From positions 62,001-126,000 of the forward strand of contig NZ_BJTV01000010.1 in assembly GCF_007176755.1 (NCBI RefSeq): a stretch of DNA of 64,000 nt, written 5' to 3'. This DNA is from Streptomyces sp. 1-11 (lineage in GTDB: Bacteria > Actinomycetota > Actinomycetes > Streptomycetales > Streptomycetaceae). The notes under the pieces were generated by a model. The model made no database searches, was not told the origin of the DNA, and saw only the letters and a program-made list of their open reading frames with translations. Position numbers and translations under genes: made by a program. Positions 1-7,523 of this stretch are shown one piece after another. Numbering within the stretch: position 1 is the stretch's first letter; every line of letters begins with the position of its first letter.

Positions 1-1
1 C

Positions 2-79
2 TTCGACGCCCCCTACAGCCGGGGCATCGCGGCGACCGCCGAGCCGTTCCTCACCCTGATCCCGGGCGCCGGCGCGTAG
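2..79 (+). CDS. 3' end of an unidentified gene (partial)
   Basis: The window opens inside a reading frame that starts at base 2 and ends with TAG at 77-79, giving about 25 residues ending in PGAGA. Codon use is GC-rich at third positions, as in neighbouring genes. The frame is followed by a strong hairpin and then a gene on the opposite strand, which fits the end of a convergent gene. Too little remains to name a family. Confidence 0.5.
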   Translation, partial: FDAPYSRGIAATAEPFLTLIPGAGA

Positions 80-137
80 TCCGCCGCCCGGTCAGGACCG
101 CCGGTCCGGAACGCCGGCCCGCCGCACCGCGCGACTT

Positions 138-166
138 CGCCCCGGCCGCACGACCGGGCCGGGGCG
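138..166. terminator. Hairpin between convergent genes
   Basis: CGCCCCGGCC at 138-147 pairs perfectly with GGCCGGGGCG at 157-166 around a 9-base loop. There is no T-run, which is common for actinobacterial terminators. It lies between the end of the partial gene at 79 and the end of the minus-strand gene at 219, so it could serve both strands. Confidence 0.65.
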
Positions 167-218
167 AGGCGAGGGCAGTCCGGGGGCCGGGCTCCGGCGG
201 GGCCGGAGCCGTGCGGGG

Positions 219-1349
219 TCAGACGCGCTTGTCGGGCCGGCGGCGCAGCCAGAACGCGCCGCCCCCGAACACGGCGGCGGCGACCATCCCGCCGCCGATG
301 GCCATGTCGGCCGGGGTGGCGCCGGTGGACCTGCTGCCGCCGAGGCCGCCCTGGACACCGCCGAGCACGGTGAAGGCCGCCCGGCGGGTCAGCGTGCGGC
401 CGTCGCAGTCGACCCTGATCTCGTACCGTCCGGGCCGGGCGTCGCGGTCGACGTGGGCGAGACCGCGCGAGACGCTGTCGCGGACCGGTGTGAGGTGGAT
501 GGTGCGGAAGGCCCGCGAGGACGCGGTGCCGCTGCGGCAGCCGTTCACGATCACGGTGAGCCGGCCGCCGGCGGGGAGGACGTCGGGCGAGGCGATGACC
601 CGGCGGGCGTCGCCCTCGCCGTGGCCGCCGGAGTCGCCGCCGTGCCCGGAGTCGTCGCCGCGGAACTCGTCGCCCCTGCCGTTGCCGAAGTCGCCGTTCC
701 CGCGCCCGTTGCCCCGACCGTTGCCGCGGTCGTTGTCGTTCCCGCGCCCGTTGCCCCTGCCGAAATCGTCGTCGCCCCGCCCATTGCCGCGGTCGTTGTC
801 GTTCCCGCGCCCGTTGCCCCTGCCGAAATCGTCGTCGCCCCGCCCATTGCCGCGGTCGTTGTCGTTCCCGCGCCCGTTGCCCCTGCCGAAATCGTCGTCG
901 CCCCGCCCATTGCCCCGGTCGTTGTCGTTTCCGCGCCCGTTGCCCCGGTCGTTGTCGTTCCCGCGCTCGTTGCCCCGCCCGTGGCCGAAGTCGTCGTTGT
1001 CCCGGCCACCGCCGATGTGGCCGTTGATGTGCCCGCTGAAGTTGCCGTCGATGTGCCCGTTGAAACTGGCGTTCCCGTTCCCGAAGAAGTTCCCGTTCCC
1101 GTTTCCGTTCCCGGGGAAGTTGCCCGGGAAGTTCCCGTTCCCGGGGAGGACTCCGTTCCCGGGGAGGACTCCGTTGAAGTTCCCGTTTCCGATTCCGGGG
1201 ATCACCACCGCCCCGGTGTTCCCGGTGCCGGTGTTGCCCGTCGTGCCGCCACCGTTCCCGATGCCGTCCGCGACGGCCACGGGGGCGGTGGCGAGCCCGA
1301 GCGCGGCGACCGCAGCGCACGCGGCCCCCAGGGCACGTTGGTTTCGCAT
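219..1349 (-). CDS. Exported Gly/Asn/Asp-rich repeat protein, possible sortase substrate
   Basis: 376 aa. The ATG at 1349 was chosen because GGAGGATCAC precedes it; the longer open frame upstream has no such site. Residues 1-27 form a signal peptide (MRNQRALGA, then a hydrophobic run ending PVAVADG). Next comes a low-complexity region rich in GNG/GNF and then 21-residue repeats of the type RGNDNDRGNGRGDDDFGRGN. A C-terminal domain of about 90 residues contains two cysteines and looks like a small beta-sandwich. The tail is a membrane span followed by RRRPDKRV, the architecture of a wall-anchored protein, but no clear LPxTG or LAxTG is visible; STGATP occupies that position. It is divergent from a class F sortase gene, which suggests enzyme and substrate. 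The role is unknown; a surface or adhesion protein is an inference. Confidence 0.75.
   Translation of the reverse strand: MRNQRALGAACAAVAALGLATAPVAVADGIGNGGGTTGNTGTGNTGAVVIPGIGNGNFNGVLPGNGVLPGNGNFPGNFPGNGNGNGNFFGNGNASFNGHIDGNFSGHINGHIGGGRDNDDFGHGRGNERGNDNDRGNGRGNDNDRGNGRGDDDFGRGNGRGNDNDRGNGRGDDDFGRGNGRGNDNDRGNGRGDDDFGRGNGRGNDNDRGNGRGNGRGNGDFGNGRGDEFRGDDSGHGGDSGGHGEGDARRVIASPDVLPAGGRLTVIVNGCRSGTASSRAFRTIHLTPVRDSVSRGLAHVDRDARPGRYEIRVDCDGRTLTRRAAFTVLGGVQGGLGGSRSTGATPADMAIGGGMVAAAVFGGGAFWLRRRPDKRV
721..972 (-). repeat. 63-bp in-frame tandem repeats
   Basis: Three near-identical 63-bp units begin at about 721, 784 and 847, with a diverged fourth from 910. They encode 21-residue Gly/Arg/Asn/Asp repeats in the surface protein. 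The units are almost identical at DNA level, which implies recent expansion or gene conversion and likely copy-number variation between strains. Confidence 0.9.
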
Positions 1350-1681
1350 GTGATCCTCCGCAGGAGGCACCCCGGGTCCGGTCCCCGGGCGATCGGCGAG
1401 AAAGCACCTCCGGACAAGACCCTCAGACGCCCGGAACACGCCCGCACATCGAGAATGGTCCGTTCTGGTGATCGGACACGCCGACGGAAAACCACACAAT
1501 CAGATATTCGCGCAGGTCACGGCGCATCAGAAAATATCTCCGCGCTGCAACTCGGATGGCGCACCGACGAGGTGACGGGCCACCCGTTCGCCCGTCACCC
1601 CGTCGCCCGCCCCTCGCACGGGACTTAGCGTTTTCCCATGCGTGGAGACGTGGTGACCGCCGCGTCGAGAGGGGAAGGCGA
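1350..1681. promoter_or_regulatory. Divergent control region, surface protein / sortase
   Basis: This 332-bp non-coding stretch separates the two divergent genes. The central part around 1480-1550 is more AT-rich than its surroundings, as expected for back-to-back promoters. I could not pick out convincing -35/-10 pairs or an operator. The two ribosome sites flank it: GGAGG for the minus gene and GAAGG for the sortase. Confidence 0.4.
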
Positions 1682-2365
1682 ATGTACGCGTTCGAGCCGG
1701 CCGAGCCGGCCGAAGAGGAGGAGCGGCGGCGCAAGCGTGCCCCCTGGGGCGTGATAGCGCTCGTTCTGCTGACCGGTCTCGCGCTCATCCGCAACGGCTC
1801 GGGTGAGTTCGACACCGGCCCGCCGCAGCCCGCGTCGGCGGCGGCCGCGGACAGCCGGGCCACGCCGGAACAGGACCCGGCCGCCGTGGCGGCCGCCGTC
1901 ACCCCGCTGGGGTTCTCCCCGGTCGACCGGGTCAGGATCCCGGCGATCCACGTCGACGCGCCGGTGCAGCCCGTCGGCCTGGACACCCAGGGCTGGGTGG
2001 GGGCTCCGCCGCCGGAGAACCCCAACCTGGCGGGCTGGTTCACCGGTGCCGTGTCCCCCGGGGAGAAGGGCACCGCGGTGATCGTCGGGCATGTCGACAA
2101 CCAGCAGGGGCCGGCCGTCTTCTACGGGCTCGGGGCCCTGAAGAAGGGCAACCGGGTCGAGGTCCGGCGCCAGGACGGGAAGACCGCCGTGTTCGAGATC
2201 TACGGCGTGGAGGTCTTCGCCAAGAGCAGCTTCCCCGGCAACCGGGTGTACGGCTCGAAGGGCGCCCCGGAGCTGCGGGTGATCACCTGCGGCGGCGGCT
2301 TCACCAAGCAGCACGGCTACGACGGCAACGTCGTCGTCTTCGCCCGCCTGGTGGCGGTGGAGTGA
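1682..2365 (+). CDS. Class F sortase
   Basis: 227 aa membrane-anchored transpeptidase. Sortases cleave a C-terminal sorting signal on exported proteins and join the protein to the cell wall. One membrane span lies near residues 20-37 after an acidic N-terminus. The sortase core follows a Pro/Ala-rich linker and begins at VDRVRIPAIHVDAPV. The catalytic triad can be seen as His137 (IVGHVDN), Cys203 (VITCGGG) and Arg222 (VVFARL). The ATG at 1682 sits behind GAAGGCGA; an earlier in-frame ATG at 1556 would add an arginine-rich, non-coding-looking extension. The gene is divergent from a repeat-rich exported protein that is a likely substrate. Confidence 0.9.
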   Translation: MYAFEPAEPAEEEERRRKRAPWGVIALVLLTGLALIRNGSGEFDTGPPQPASAAAADSRATPEQDPAAVAAAVTPLGFSPVDRVRIPAIHVDAPVQPVGLDTQGWVGAPPPENPNLAGWFTGAVSPGEKGTAVIVGHVDNQQGPAVFYGLGALKKGNRVEVRRQDGKTAVFEIYGVEVFAKSSFPGNRVYGSKGAPELRVITCGGGFTKQHGYDGNVVVFARLVAVE

Positions 2366-2392
2366 TCCGCCGCCGGGCGGGCGGACGCCCGG

Positions 2393-3226
2393 TCAGGCCA
2401 GGCGCCGGGGCGGCACGGTGAGGTGGTAACCGGAGTCCAGCAGGTAGGGCAGGTACTCCCGGATCGCCTTCACGCTCTGCGACCGGTCGCCCCCGGCGTC
2501 GTGGGAGAGCACCACGACCCCGGGGGCGGCGCCGTTCTCCACCCGGTCGACGATGGTGCCGGTGCCGGGCGTCATCCAGTCGGTCGTGTCGACCGTCCAG
2601 GCCATCGGCTCCATGCCCAGCTCGGAACCGAGCTGGAAGGCGGCGCGGTTCCAGGCGCCGTAGGGCGCGCGGAACCACTGGGGGCGCTCGCCGTAGCTGT
2701 CCTCGATGGCGTCGCTGGTGCGCGCCATCTCGGAGCGGATCTGCTTGCGGCTGAGGGTGGTCAGCAGCGGATGCGTCCAGGTGTGGTTGCCGACCACGTG
2801 CCCTTCGTCGGCCATCCGGGCCAGCAGCTCCCGGTTGTCCACGACGCACTCCCCGCAGACGAAGAACATCGCCCGGACGTCGTACTTGGCCAGGGTGTCC
2901 AGGATGTGCGGGGTGTAGGCGGGATTGGGGCCGTCGTCGAACGTCAGCATCATCTGCCGGCCGCGTCCGGAGATGCGCAGGATGGGCTCGTGCCGCACCT
3001 TGGGCTTGCGGGGCGCGGCGCGCGGCGGGCCGTACCCGGTGAGCGGCTGGAGCCGGAAGGCCGAGGACTTGAGCTGCTGGCGGGCCTGCGGACCTGCGAC
3101 GGGTGCGGCGGTGCGGGCCGGCTCTCCGCCGCCGGCCAGGACGATTCCCGCGGTGCCCGCGGCGCCCAGCGCGGCGGACCCGGCGAGCAGCATGCGGCGC
3201 CGTGTGAACAACTGATCCTTCTGCAT
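2393..3226 (-). CDS. Polysaccharide deacetylase (NodB/CE4 family)
   Basis: 277 aa exported enzyme predicted to remove N- or O-acetyl groups from a cell-wall or extracellular polysaccharide; the substrate cannot be told. The N-terminus FTRRRMLLAGSAALG resembles a twin-arginine signal. CE4 motifs are present: TFDDGP (Asp97, Asp98), the metal-binding H-x3-H at His148-His152 (HTWTH), RAPYG at 186-190, DTTDW, and LSHD near the C-terminus. It ends 27 bp from the convergent sortase gene. The upstream gene lysX is on the same strand but about 100 bp away, so a joint transcript is uncertain. Confidence 0.9.
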   Translation of the reverse strand: MQKDQLFTRRRMLLAGSAALGAAGTAGIVLAGGGEPARTAAPVAGPQARQQLKSSAFRLQPLTGYGPPRAAPRKPKVRHEPILRISGRGRQMMLTFDDGPNPAYTPHILDTLAKYDVRAMFFVCGECVVDNRELLARMADEGHVVGNHTWTHPLLTTLSRKQIRSEMARTSDAIEDSYGERPQWFRAPYGAWNRAAFQLGSELGMEPMAWTVDTTDWMTPGTGTIVDRVENGAAPGVVVLSHDAGGDRSQSVKAIREYLPYLLDSGYHLTVPPRRLA

Positions 3227-3330
3227 GACTCATCAGTCGCCCGGCGCGCCACCGGCGCACCACAACAGCACCGGTGCGGCGGCGTCAATGCACCCGTTCG
3301 GCTTAACGCGGGGCGTCCGGTGAACGGTCC

Positions 3331-6300
3331 TCAGGAGCGCCGCCGGCCGCGGCGCACCAGCGGGAAGGGCAGCGTCTCGCGGATCGTCAGGCCGGTGAGG
3401 AACATGACGAGCCGGTCGACGCCGAGGCCGAGGCCGCCGGTGGGCGGCATCGCGTACTCGAGGGCGTCGAGGAAGTCCTCGTCGAGCTCCATCGCCTCGG
3501 GGTCTCCCCCGGCGGCCAGCAGCGACTGCGCGGTGAGCCGGCGGCGCTGTTCGACGGGGTCGGTCAGCTCGGAGTAGGCGGTGCCCAGTTCGGTGCCGAA
3601 GGCGACCAGGTCCCAGCGTTCGGCGAGCCTGGGGTCGGTGCGGTGCTGCCGGGTGAGCGGGGAGACGTCGGTGGGGAAGTCCTTGTAGAAGGTGGGCAGC
3701 AGGGTGCGTTGCTCGACGAGCCGCTCGTACATCTCCAGGACCACGTCGCCCGGGCCGTCGTCGGCGGTGTACGGCACCCCGGCGCGGTCGCACAGCCGGT
3801 GCAGCCGCAAGAGTTCGGTGCCGGGGCCGATCTCCTCGTCCAGTTCCTCGGAGAGCGCGCCGTACACCGTCCTGACCGGCCAGTCGCCGGAGATGTCGTA
3901 CTCCCTGCCGTCCCGGTGGACGACCGGGGCGCCGAGGGCGGCCCGGGCGGCGCCCTGGACCAGTTCTCTGGCCAGGCCGAGCATCACGTCGTAGTCGGCG
4001 TGCGCCTGGTAGGCCTCCAGCATCGTGAACTCGGGGTTGTGCTTGTGGGAGACGCCCTCGTTGCGGAAGGTGCGGCCCAGTTCGAACACCTTCTCCAGGC
4101 CGCCGACGCACAGCCGCTTCAAATACAGCTCCGGGGCGATGCGCAGGTACAGGTCGAGGTCGTAGGCGTTGGCGTGGGTGGTGAAGGGCCGGGCGTTGGC
4201 GCCGCCGTGGATCTGCTGGAGCACCGGCGTCTCCACCTCCAGGTAACCGCGGTCCAGCAGGCCCTGGCGCAGCGCCTGCACGGCGGCGGAGCGGGCGCTC
4301 AGCACCCGGCGGGCGTCCGGCCGGGTGATCAGGTCGAGGTGCCGGCGGCGGACCCGGGCCTCGGGGTCGGTGAGGCCGTGGCGCTTGTCGGGCAACGGGT
4401 GCAGGCACTTGCCGGTGAGCTGCCAGGAGCGGACGAAGACGGTGGGCTCGCCCTTGTCGCTGCGTGACGCGTACCCGCTCGCGGTGATGTGGTCGCCGAT
4501 GTCGGCGTCGGCCCGGAAGCGGTCGAGGGCGGGCCCGCAGCGGTCGCGGGTGAGGGCGAGCTGGTGGTCGCCCGACCAGTCGCGCAGCGCCACGAAGACG
4601 ATGCCGCCGAAGTCGCGGACCAGCATGACGCGGTCGGCGACCGTGACGTCCTGCCCCTGCGGGACGCGGGCGAGGGCGTGCGTGGGCCGGGGCGTGCCGA
4701 CCGGGTACGGGTCGGTGCCGGCGGCGCGCAGCCGGCCGAGGGTGCGGTGCCGGACGCGGACCTGGTCGGGCAGGCCCGCGTCCGGGGCGGCGGCCACGGC
4801 CTCGTCCCCTCCGTCGAGGCCGAGCGCGCTCGAGGACGGCGGCCCCTCGGTGGTGGCGGGCCGCCGCCCTGTCTCCGGGTGCCCCTTTCCGCGGAGTTTG
4901 CGCAAGGAGGGTACGGACACGAAGCCTTCGGCGATGCCGGAGGCGAGGCCGATGCGGGCGAGGGAGGCGGCGTCGCCGTAGCAGATGAAGCGCGGGTACC
5001 ACTGCGGGTGGTACTTGGCGTTGGAGCGGTACAGGGCCTCCAGTTGCCACCACCGGGAGAAGAACAGCAGCAGCCGGCGCCAGAGCCGCAGGACCGGTCC
5101 GGCGCCGATGCGGGCGCCCTCCTCGAAGGCGGACCGGAAGACGGCGAAGTTGAGGGAGATCCGGTGCACCCCCAGCTTGGGCGCGGCGGCGCACAGTTCG
5201 GCGACCATGAACTCCATCACCCCGTTGGGCGCGGCGCGGTCACGGCGCATCAGGTCCAGGGAGACCCCGTCGCGGCCCCAGGGCACGAAGGAGAGCAGCG
5301 CGAGCAGCCGGCCGTCGTCGCCGAGGGCCTCCACCAGCAGGCAGTCGCCGTCGGCCGCGTCGCCGAGCCGGTCCAGGGCCATGGAGAAGCCGCGCTCGGT
5401 CTCGGTGTCCCGCCAGGCGTCGGCCTTGGCGACGATCTCCTCCGTCTCCCGTTCGGTGAGCTGGGCGTGGCGGCGGACCCGGCAGGTGGCGCCGGTGCGG
5501 CGGACGCGGTGCACGGCCTGCCGGGTGACGCGCATGTCCCGGCCGTCCAGGTCGAACCCGGGTACGTGCAGGATCGCCTCGTCGCCGAGCTGGAGGGCGC
5601 CGAGCCCGGCCCGGGCGTAGGCGCGGGCGCCGTCCTCGGAGGCGCCCATCACGGCGGGCGCCCAGGCGTGCCGGCGGGCCACGTCCAGCCAGGCGGCGAT
5701 GGCGTGCGGCCAGGCCTCGGGGTCGCCGACGGGGTCGCCGCTGGCCAGGCACACGCCCACCTCGACGCGGTAGGTGACGGCGGCCTTGCCGCTGGCGGAG
5801 AAGACGACGGCCTTGTCCCGGCGGGTGGCGAAGTAGCCGAGCGAGTCCCGGTCGCCGTAAGCCCTCAGCAGGGCCCGGACGCGGTCCTCCTCGTCGCCGT
5901 GCAGGGCCGCCTCGAGGCGTTGCGAACGGAACAGCGCGGCCGCCGCGTTCAGCAGGGCGAGCGCGCCGAACAGGCCGAGGACGAAGGTGACCCGGCGCGG
6001 CGGGCGGCCGTCGAAGGCGCTGTTGGCGACCAGCCCGCCGCACACCCGGTCCGCCGCCCAGGCCAGGTGCTGGCTCTGCGGGAGGGTGCCGGGGAACAGC
6101 GAGACCAGGCCCCAGCCGAGCAGGACGGCCACGGCGAGGCCGCCGAGCAGCACGCCCAGGGCCCGCCACACGGCGCCGTGGCGGGAGGCGGCGCAGAACT
6201 CCCCCCGGGCCACCACCAGCACGCCCAGCAGCAGGGCGCACAGCACCAGGGACGGCAGCGACTGGCCGTACAGGCCGAGGACGAGCCCGAGGGCGTCGCC

Positions 6301-6621
6301 GAACACCAGCAGGCCCAGGTAGACGACGACCAGCCACCAGGCGACCTTCTTGCGGGCGGCGGTGGCGCCGGCCAGCAGGAACAGGAAGACCGCGTAGGCG
6401 AGGTTGGCGCTGATCGGGATCAGAAGCAGGTCGAGGGCGCGGACCAGGGGGCGCAGCGCGCGGCGCAGCGGGGCGAAGAACGCGAGCAGGGCGCACAGCA
6501 GGCCGCACGCGGCGAAGAAGGCCGCGAAGGCCTCGGGCACCCGTCCGAGGCGCCCGCCGGCGGCCGGGTCCTCCGGCCCGCCGGCAGCCCTCCGTGCGGC
6601 CGCCCCGGCGGTGGCAGTCAT
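3331..6621 (-). CDS. lysX: Bifunctional lysylphosphatidylglycerol synthase / lysyl-tRNA synthetase LysX
   Basis: 1096 aa. LysX charges tRNA with lysine and transfers the lysine to phosphatidylglycerol, lowering membrane negative charge and giving resistance to cationic peptides (known for the mycobacterial enzyme). Residues about 20-220 contain several membrane spans. Residues about 230-560 are the soluble aminoacyl-transferase domain (DUF2156 type; includes MEFMVAELC and KYHPQWYPRF). From about 620 a class II LysRS follows, with an OB fold, motif 2 (FRNEGVSHKHNPEFTMLEAY) and motif 3 (GLGLGVDRLVMFLTG). The ATG at 6621 gives the usual N-terminus; the open frame further upstream has no coding character. 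A separate housekeeping lysS should exist elsewhere in the genome. Confidence 0.95.
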   Translation of the reverse strand: MTATAGAAARRAAGGPEDPAAGGRLGRVPEAFAAFFAACGLLCALLAFFAPLRRALRPLVRALDLLLIPISANLAYAVFLFLLAGATAARKKVAWWLVVVYLGLLVFGDALGLVLGLYGQSLPSLVLCALLLGVLVVARGEFCAASRHGAVWRALGVLLGGLAVAVLLGWGLVSLFPGTLPQSQHLAWAADRVCGGLVANSAFDGRPPRRVTFVLGLFGALALLNAAAALFRSQRLEAALHGDEEDRVRALLRAYGDRDSLGYFATRRDKAVVFSASGKAAVTYRVEVGVCLASGDPVGDPEAWPHAIAAWLDVARRHAWAPAVMGASEDGARAYARAGLGALQLGDEAILHVPGFDLDGRDMRVTRQAVHRVRRTGATCRVRRHAQLTERETEEIVAKADAWRDTETERGFSMALDRLGDAADGDCLLVEALGDDGRLLALLSFVPWGRDGVSLDLMRRDRAAPNGVMEFMVAELCAAAPKLGVHRISLNFAVFRSAFEEGARIGAGPVLRLWRRLLLFFSRWWQLEALYRSNAKYHPQWYPRFICYGDAASLARIGLASGIAEGFVSVPSLRKLRGKGHPETGRRPATTEGPPSSSALGLDGGDEAVAAAPDAGLPDQVRVRHRTLGRLRAAGTDPYPVGTPRPTHALARVPQGQDVTVADRVMLVRDFGGIVFVALRDWSGDHQLALTRDRCGPALDRFRADADIGDHITASGYASRSDKGEPTVFVRSWQLTGKCLHPLPDKRHGLTDPEARVRRRHLDLITRPDARRVLSARSAAVQALRQGLLDRGYLEVETPVLQQIHGGANARPFTTHANAYDLDLYLRIAPELYLKRLCVGGLEKVFELGRTFRNEGVSHKHNPEFTMLEAYQAHADYDVMLGLARELVQGAARAALGAPVVHRDGREYDISGDWPVRTVYGALSEELDEEIGPGTELLRLHRLCDRAGVPYTADDGPGDVVLEMYERLVEQRTLLPTFYKDFPTDVSPLTRQHRTDPRLAERWDLVAFGTELGTAYSELTDPVEQRRRLTAQSLLAAGGDPEAMELDEDFLDALEYAMPPTGGLGLGVDRLVMFLTGLTIRETLPFPLVRRGRRRS

Positions 6622-6819
6622 GGTTCCGACTCTAGGAAGGCCCCGGTCGCGCCGCCCGTCGGACGAACGCCGCCGCGCGGGGCTCGGGGGCCGGCACGCG
6701 ACCGGGCGGGCCTGGCACGCGAAGGGGTGGCCGCCCTCGGGCCGCTCCGGGGGCGGCGGGGCGAGGCGGGCGCGAACCCGTGCTTCGGGCGGAGGGGGTG
6801 CTTCCGATAGCCTCGGGCC

Positions 6820-7290
6820 GTGACGGAACAGCACGAACAGCACGCGCACCGGTTCGAGCGGGGTACCGACGGACCCAAGGTGATCGTGGTCGGGGTGGAC
6901 GGCTCCGACTCCTCGCTGCGCGCCGCCGCGTACGCGGGCGGCCTGGCCCGCCGGCAGCGCGCGCTGCTGGCCGTCGTGTACGTGCAGCCGGTGCTCGCGG
7001 CCGGGGCCGCGCTCGGCGCGCCGGTCGCGGAGACGACCGACGAGATCGCCGAGGACCTGGTGGCCTACATCCGGGAGGCGGCCGAGCGGGTGCGGGGGAT
7101 ATTCGACATCCGGTGGGAGTTCCACACCTTCCGCGGCGACCCCTACAACGGCCTGGTGAAGGCGGCCGACGAACTCAAGGCGGACGCCGTGGTGGTGGGC
7201 GCCTCAGAGCAGGCCGGGCACCGCATCATCGGCTCGGTGGCGGTGCGGCTGGTGAAGGCGGGGCGCTGGCCGGTGACGGTCGTCCCGTAG
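6820..7290 (+). CDS. Universal stress protein (UspA family)
   Basis: 156 aa, a single Usp domain: VIVVGVDGSDSSLRAAAYA at the start and ADAVVVGASEQAGHRIIGSV near the end. The usual ATP-binding pattern G-x2-G-x9-G(S/T) is not matched here, because Glu stands where the second Gly is expected and the spacing is shorter, so ATP binding is doubtful. The GTG at 6820 is the only sensible start. No ribosome site precedes it, so leaderless translation is possible. It is divergent from lysX. The last codons and stop belong to a 36-bp unit that is repeated in tandem downstream. Confidence 0.85.
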   Translation: MTEQHEQHAHRFERGTDGPKVIVVGVDGSDSSLRAAAYAGGLARRQRALLAVVYVQPVLAAGAALGAPVAETTDEIAEDLVAYIREAAERVRGIFDIRWEFHTFRGDPYNGLVKAADELKADAVVVGASEQAGHRIIGSVAVRLVKAGRWPVTVVP

Positions 7291-7380
7291 CGCGCGGGGC
7301 GCCGGACGGTGACGGTCGTCCCGTGGCGCGCGGGGCGCTGGCCGGTGACGGTCGCCCCGTAGCGCGCGGGGCGCCGGACG
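7263..7380 (+). repeat. 36-bp tandem repeats at the end of the usp gene
   Basis: Units beginning at 7263, 7299, 7335 and (partial) 7371 are near-identical. The first unit contains the final codons RWPVTVVP and the TAG of the stress-protein gene. Later units carry the same codons in the same frame (36 bp is 12 codons); the second has TGG in place of TAG and the third ends in TAG again. This is a tandem duplication of a gene tail. Confidence 0.9.
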
Positions 7381-7523
7381 GGGGCCGCGGCCGGGCGCGC
7401 CACGGCCTCCCGGGCGGCTCGGGGGCGGCCCGGAAGGCCGTGCGTGGCGTCTTCCGTACGGGACGCCGCTGAGCCATCATGATCCGCCGTCAGCCGTTTG
7501 CCGTCGGCGAAGAGGTGGATCGC

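Noticed and set aside
721..972. CRISPR-like array
   Set aside because: The units abut without unique spacers and are in-frame coding repeats.
211..1628. Long plus-strand frames (proline- or valine-rich) across the surface-protein gene
   Set aside because: They are mirror frames of the GNG/GND repeats; no ribosome site and no domain, while the minus frame has a signal peptide, membrane tail and GGAGG.
3233..5194. 653-residue minus-strand frame inside lysX
   Set aside because: Arginine/proline-rich shadow in another frame of the LysRS domain.
4489..6810. 773-residue plus-strand frame opposite lysX
   Set aside because: Composition is a shadow of the LysX gene, whose domains and motifs are unmistakable.
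6622..7125. N-terminal extension of LysX over the usp gene
   Set aside because: It would overlap the divergent stress-protein gene, and the family N-terminus begins at 6621.
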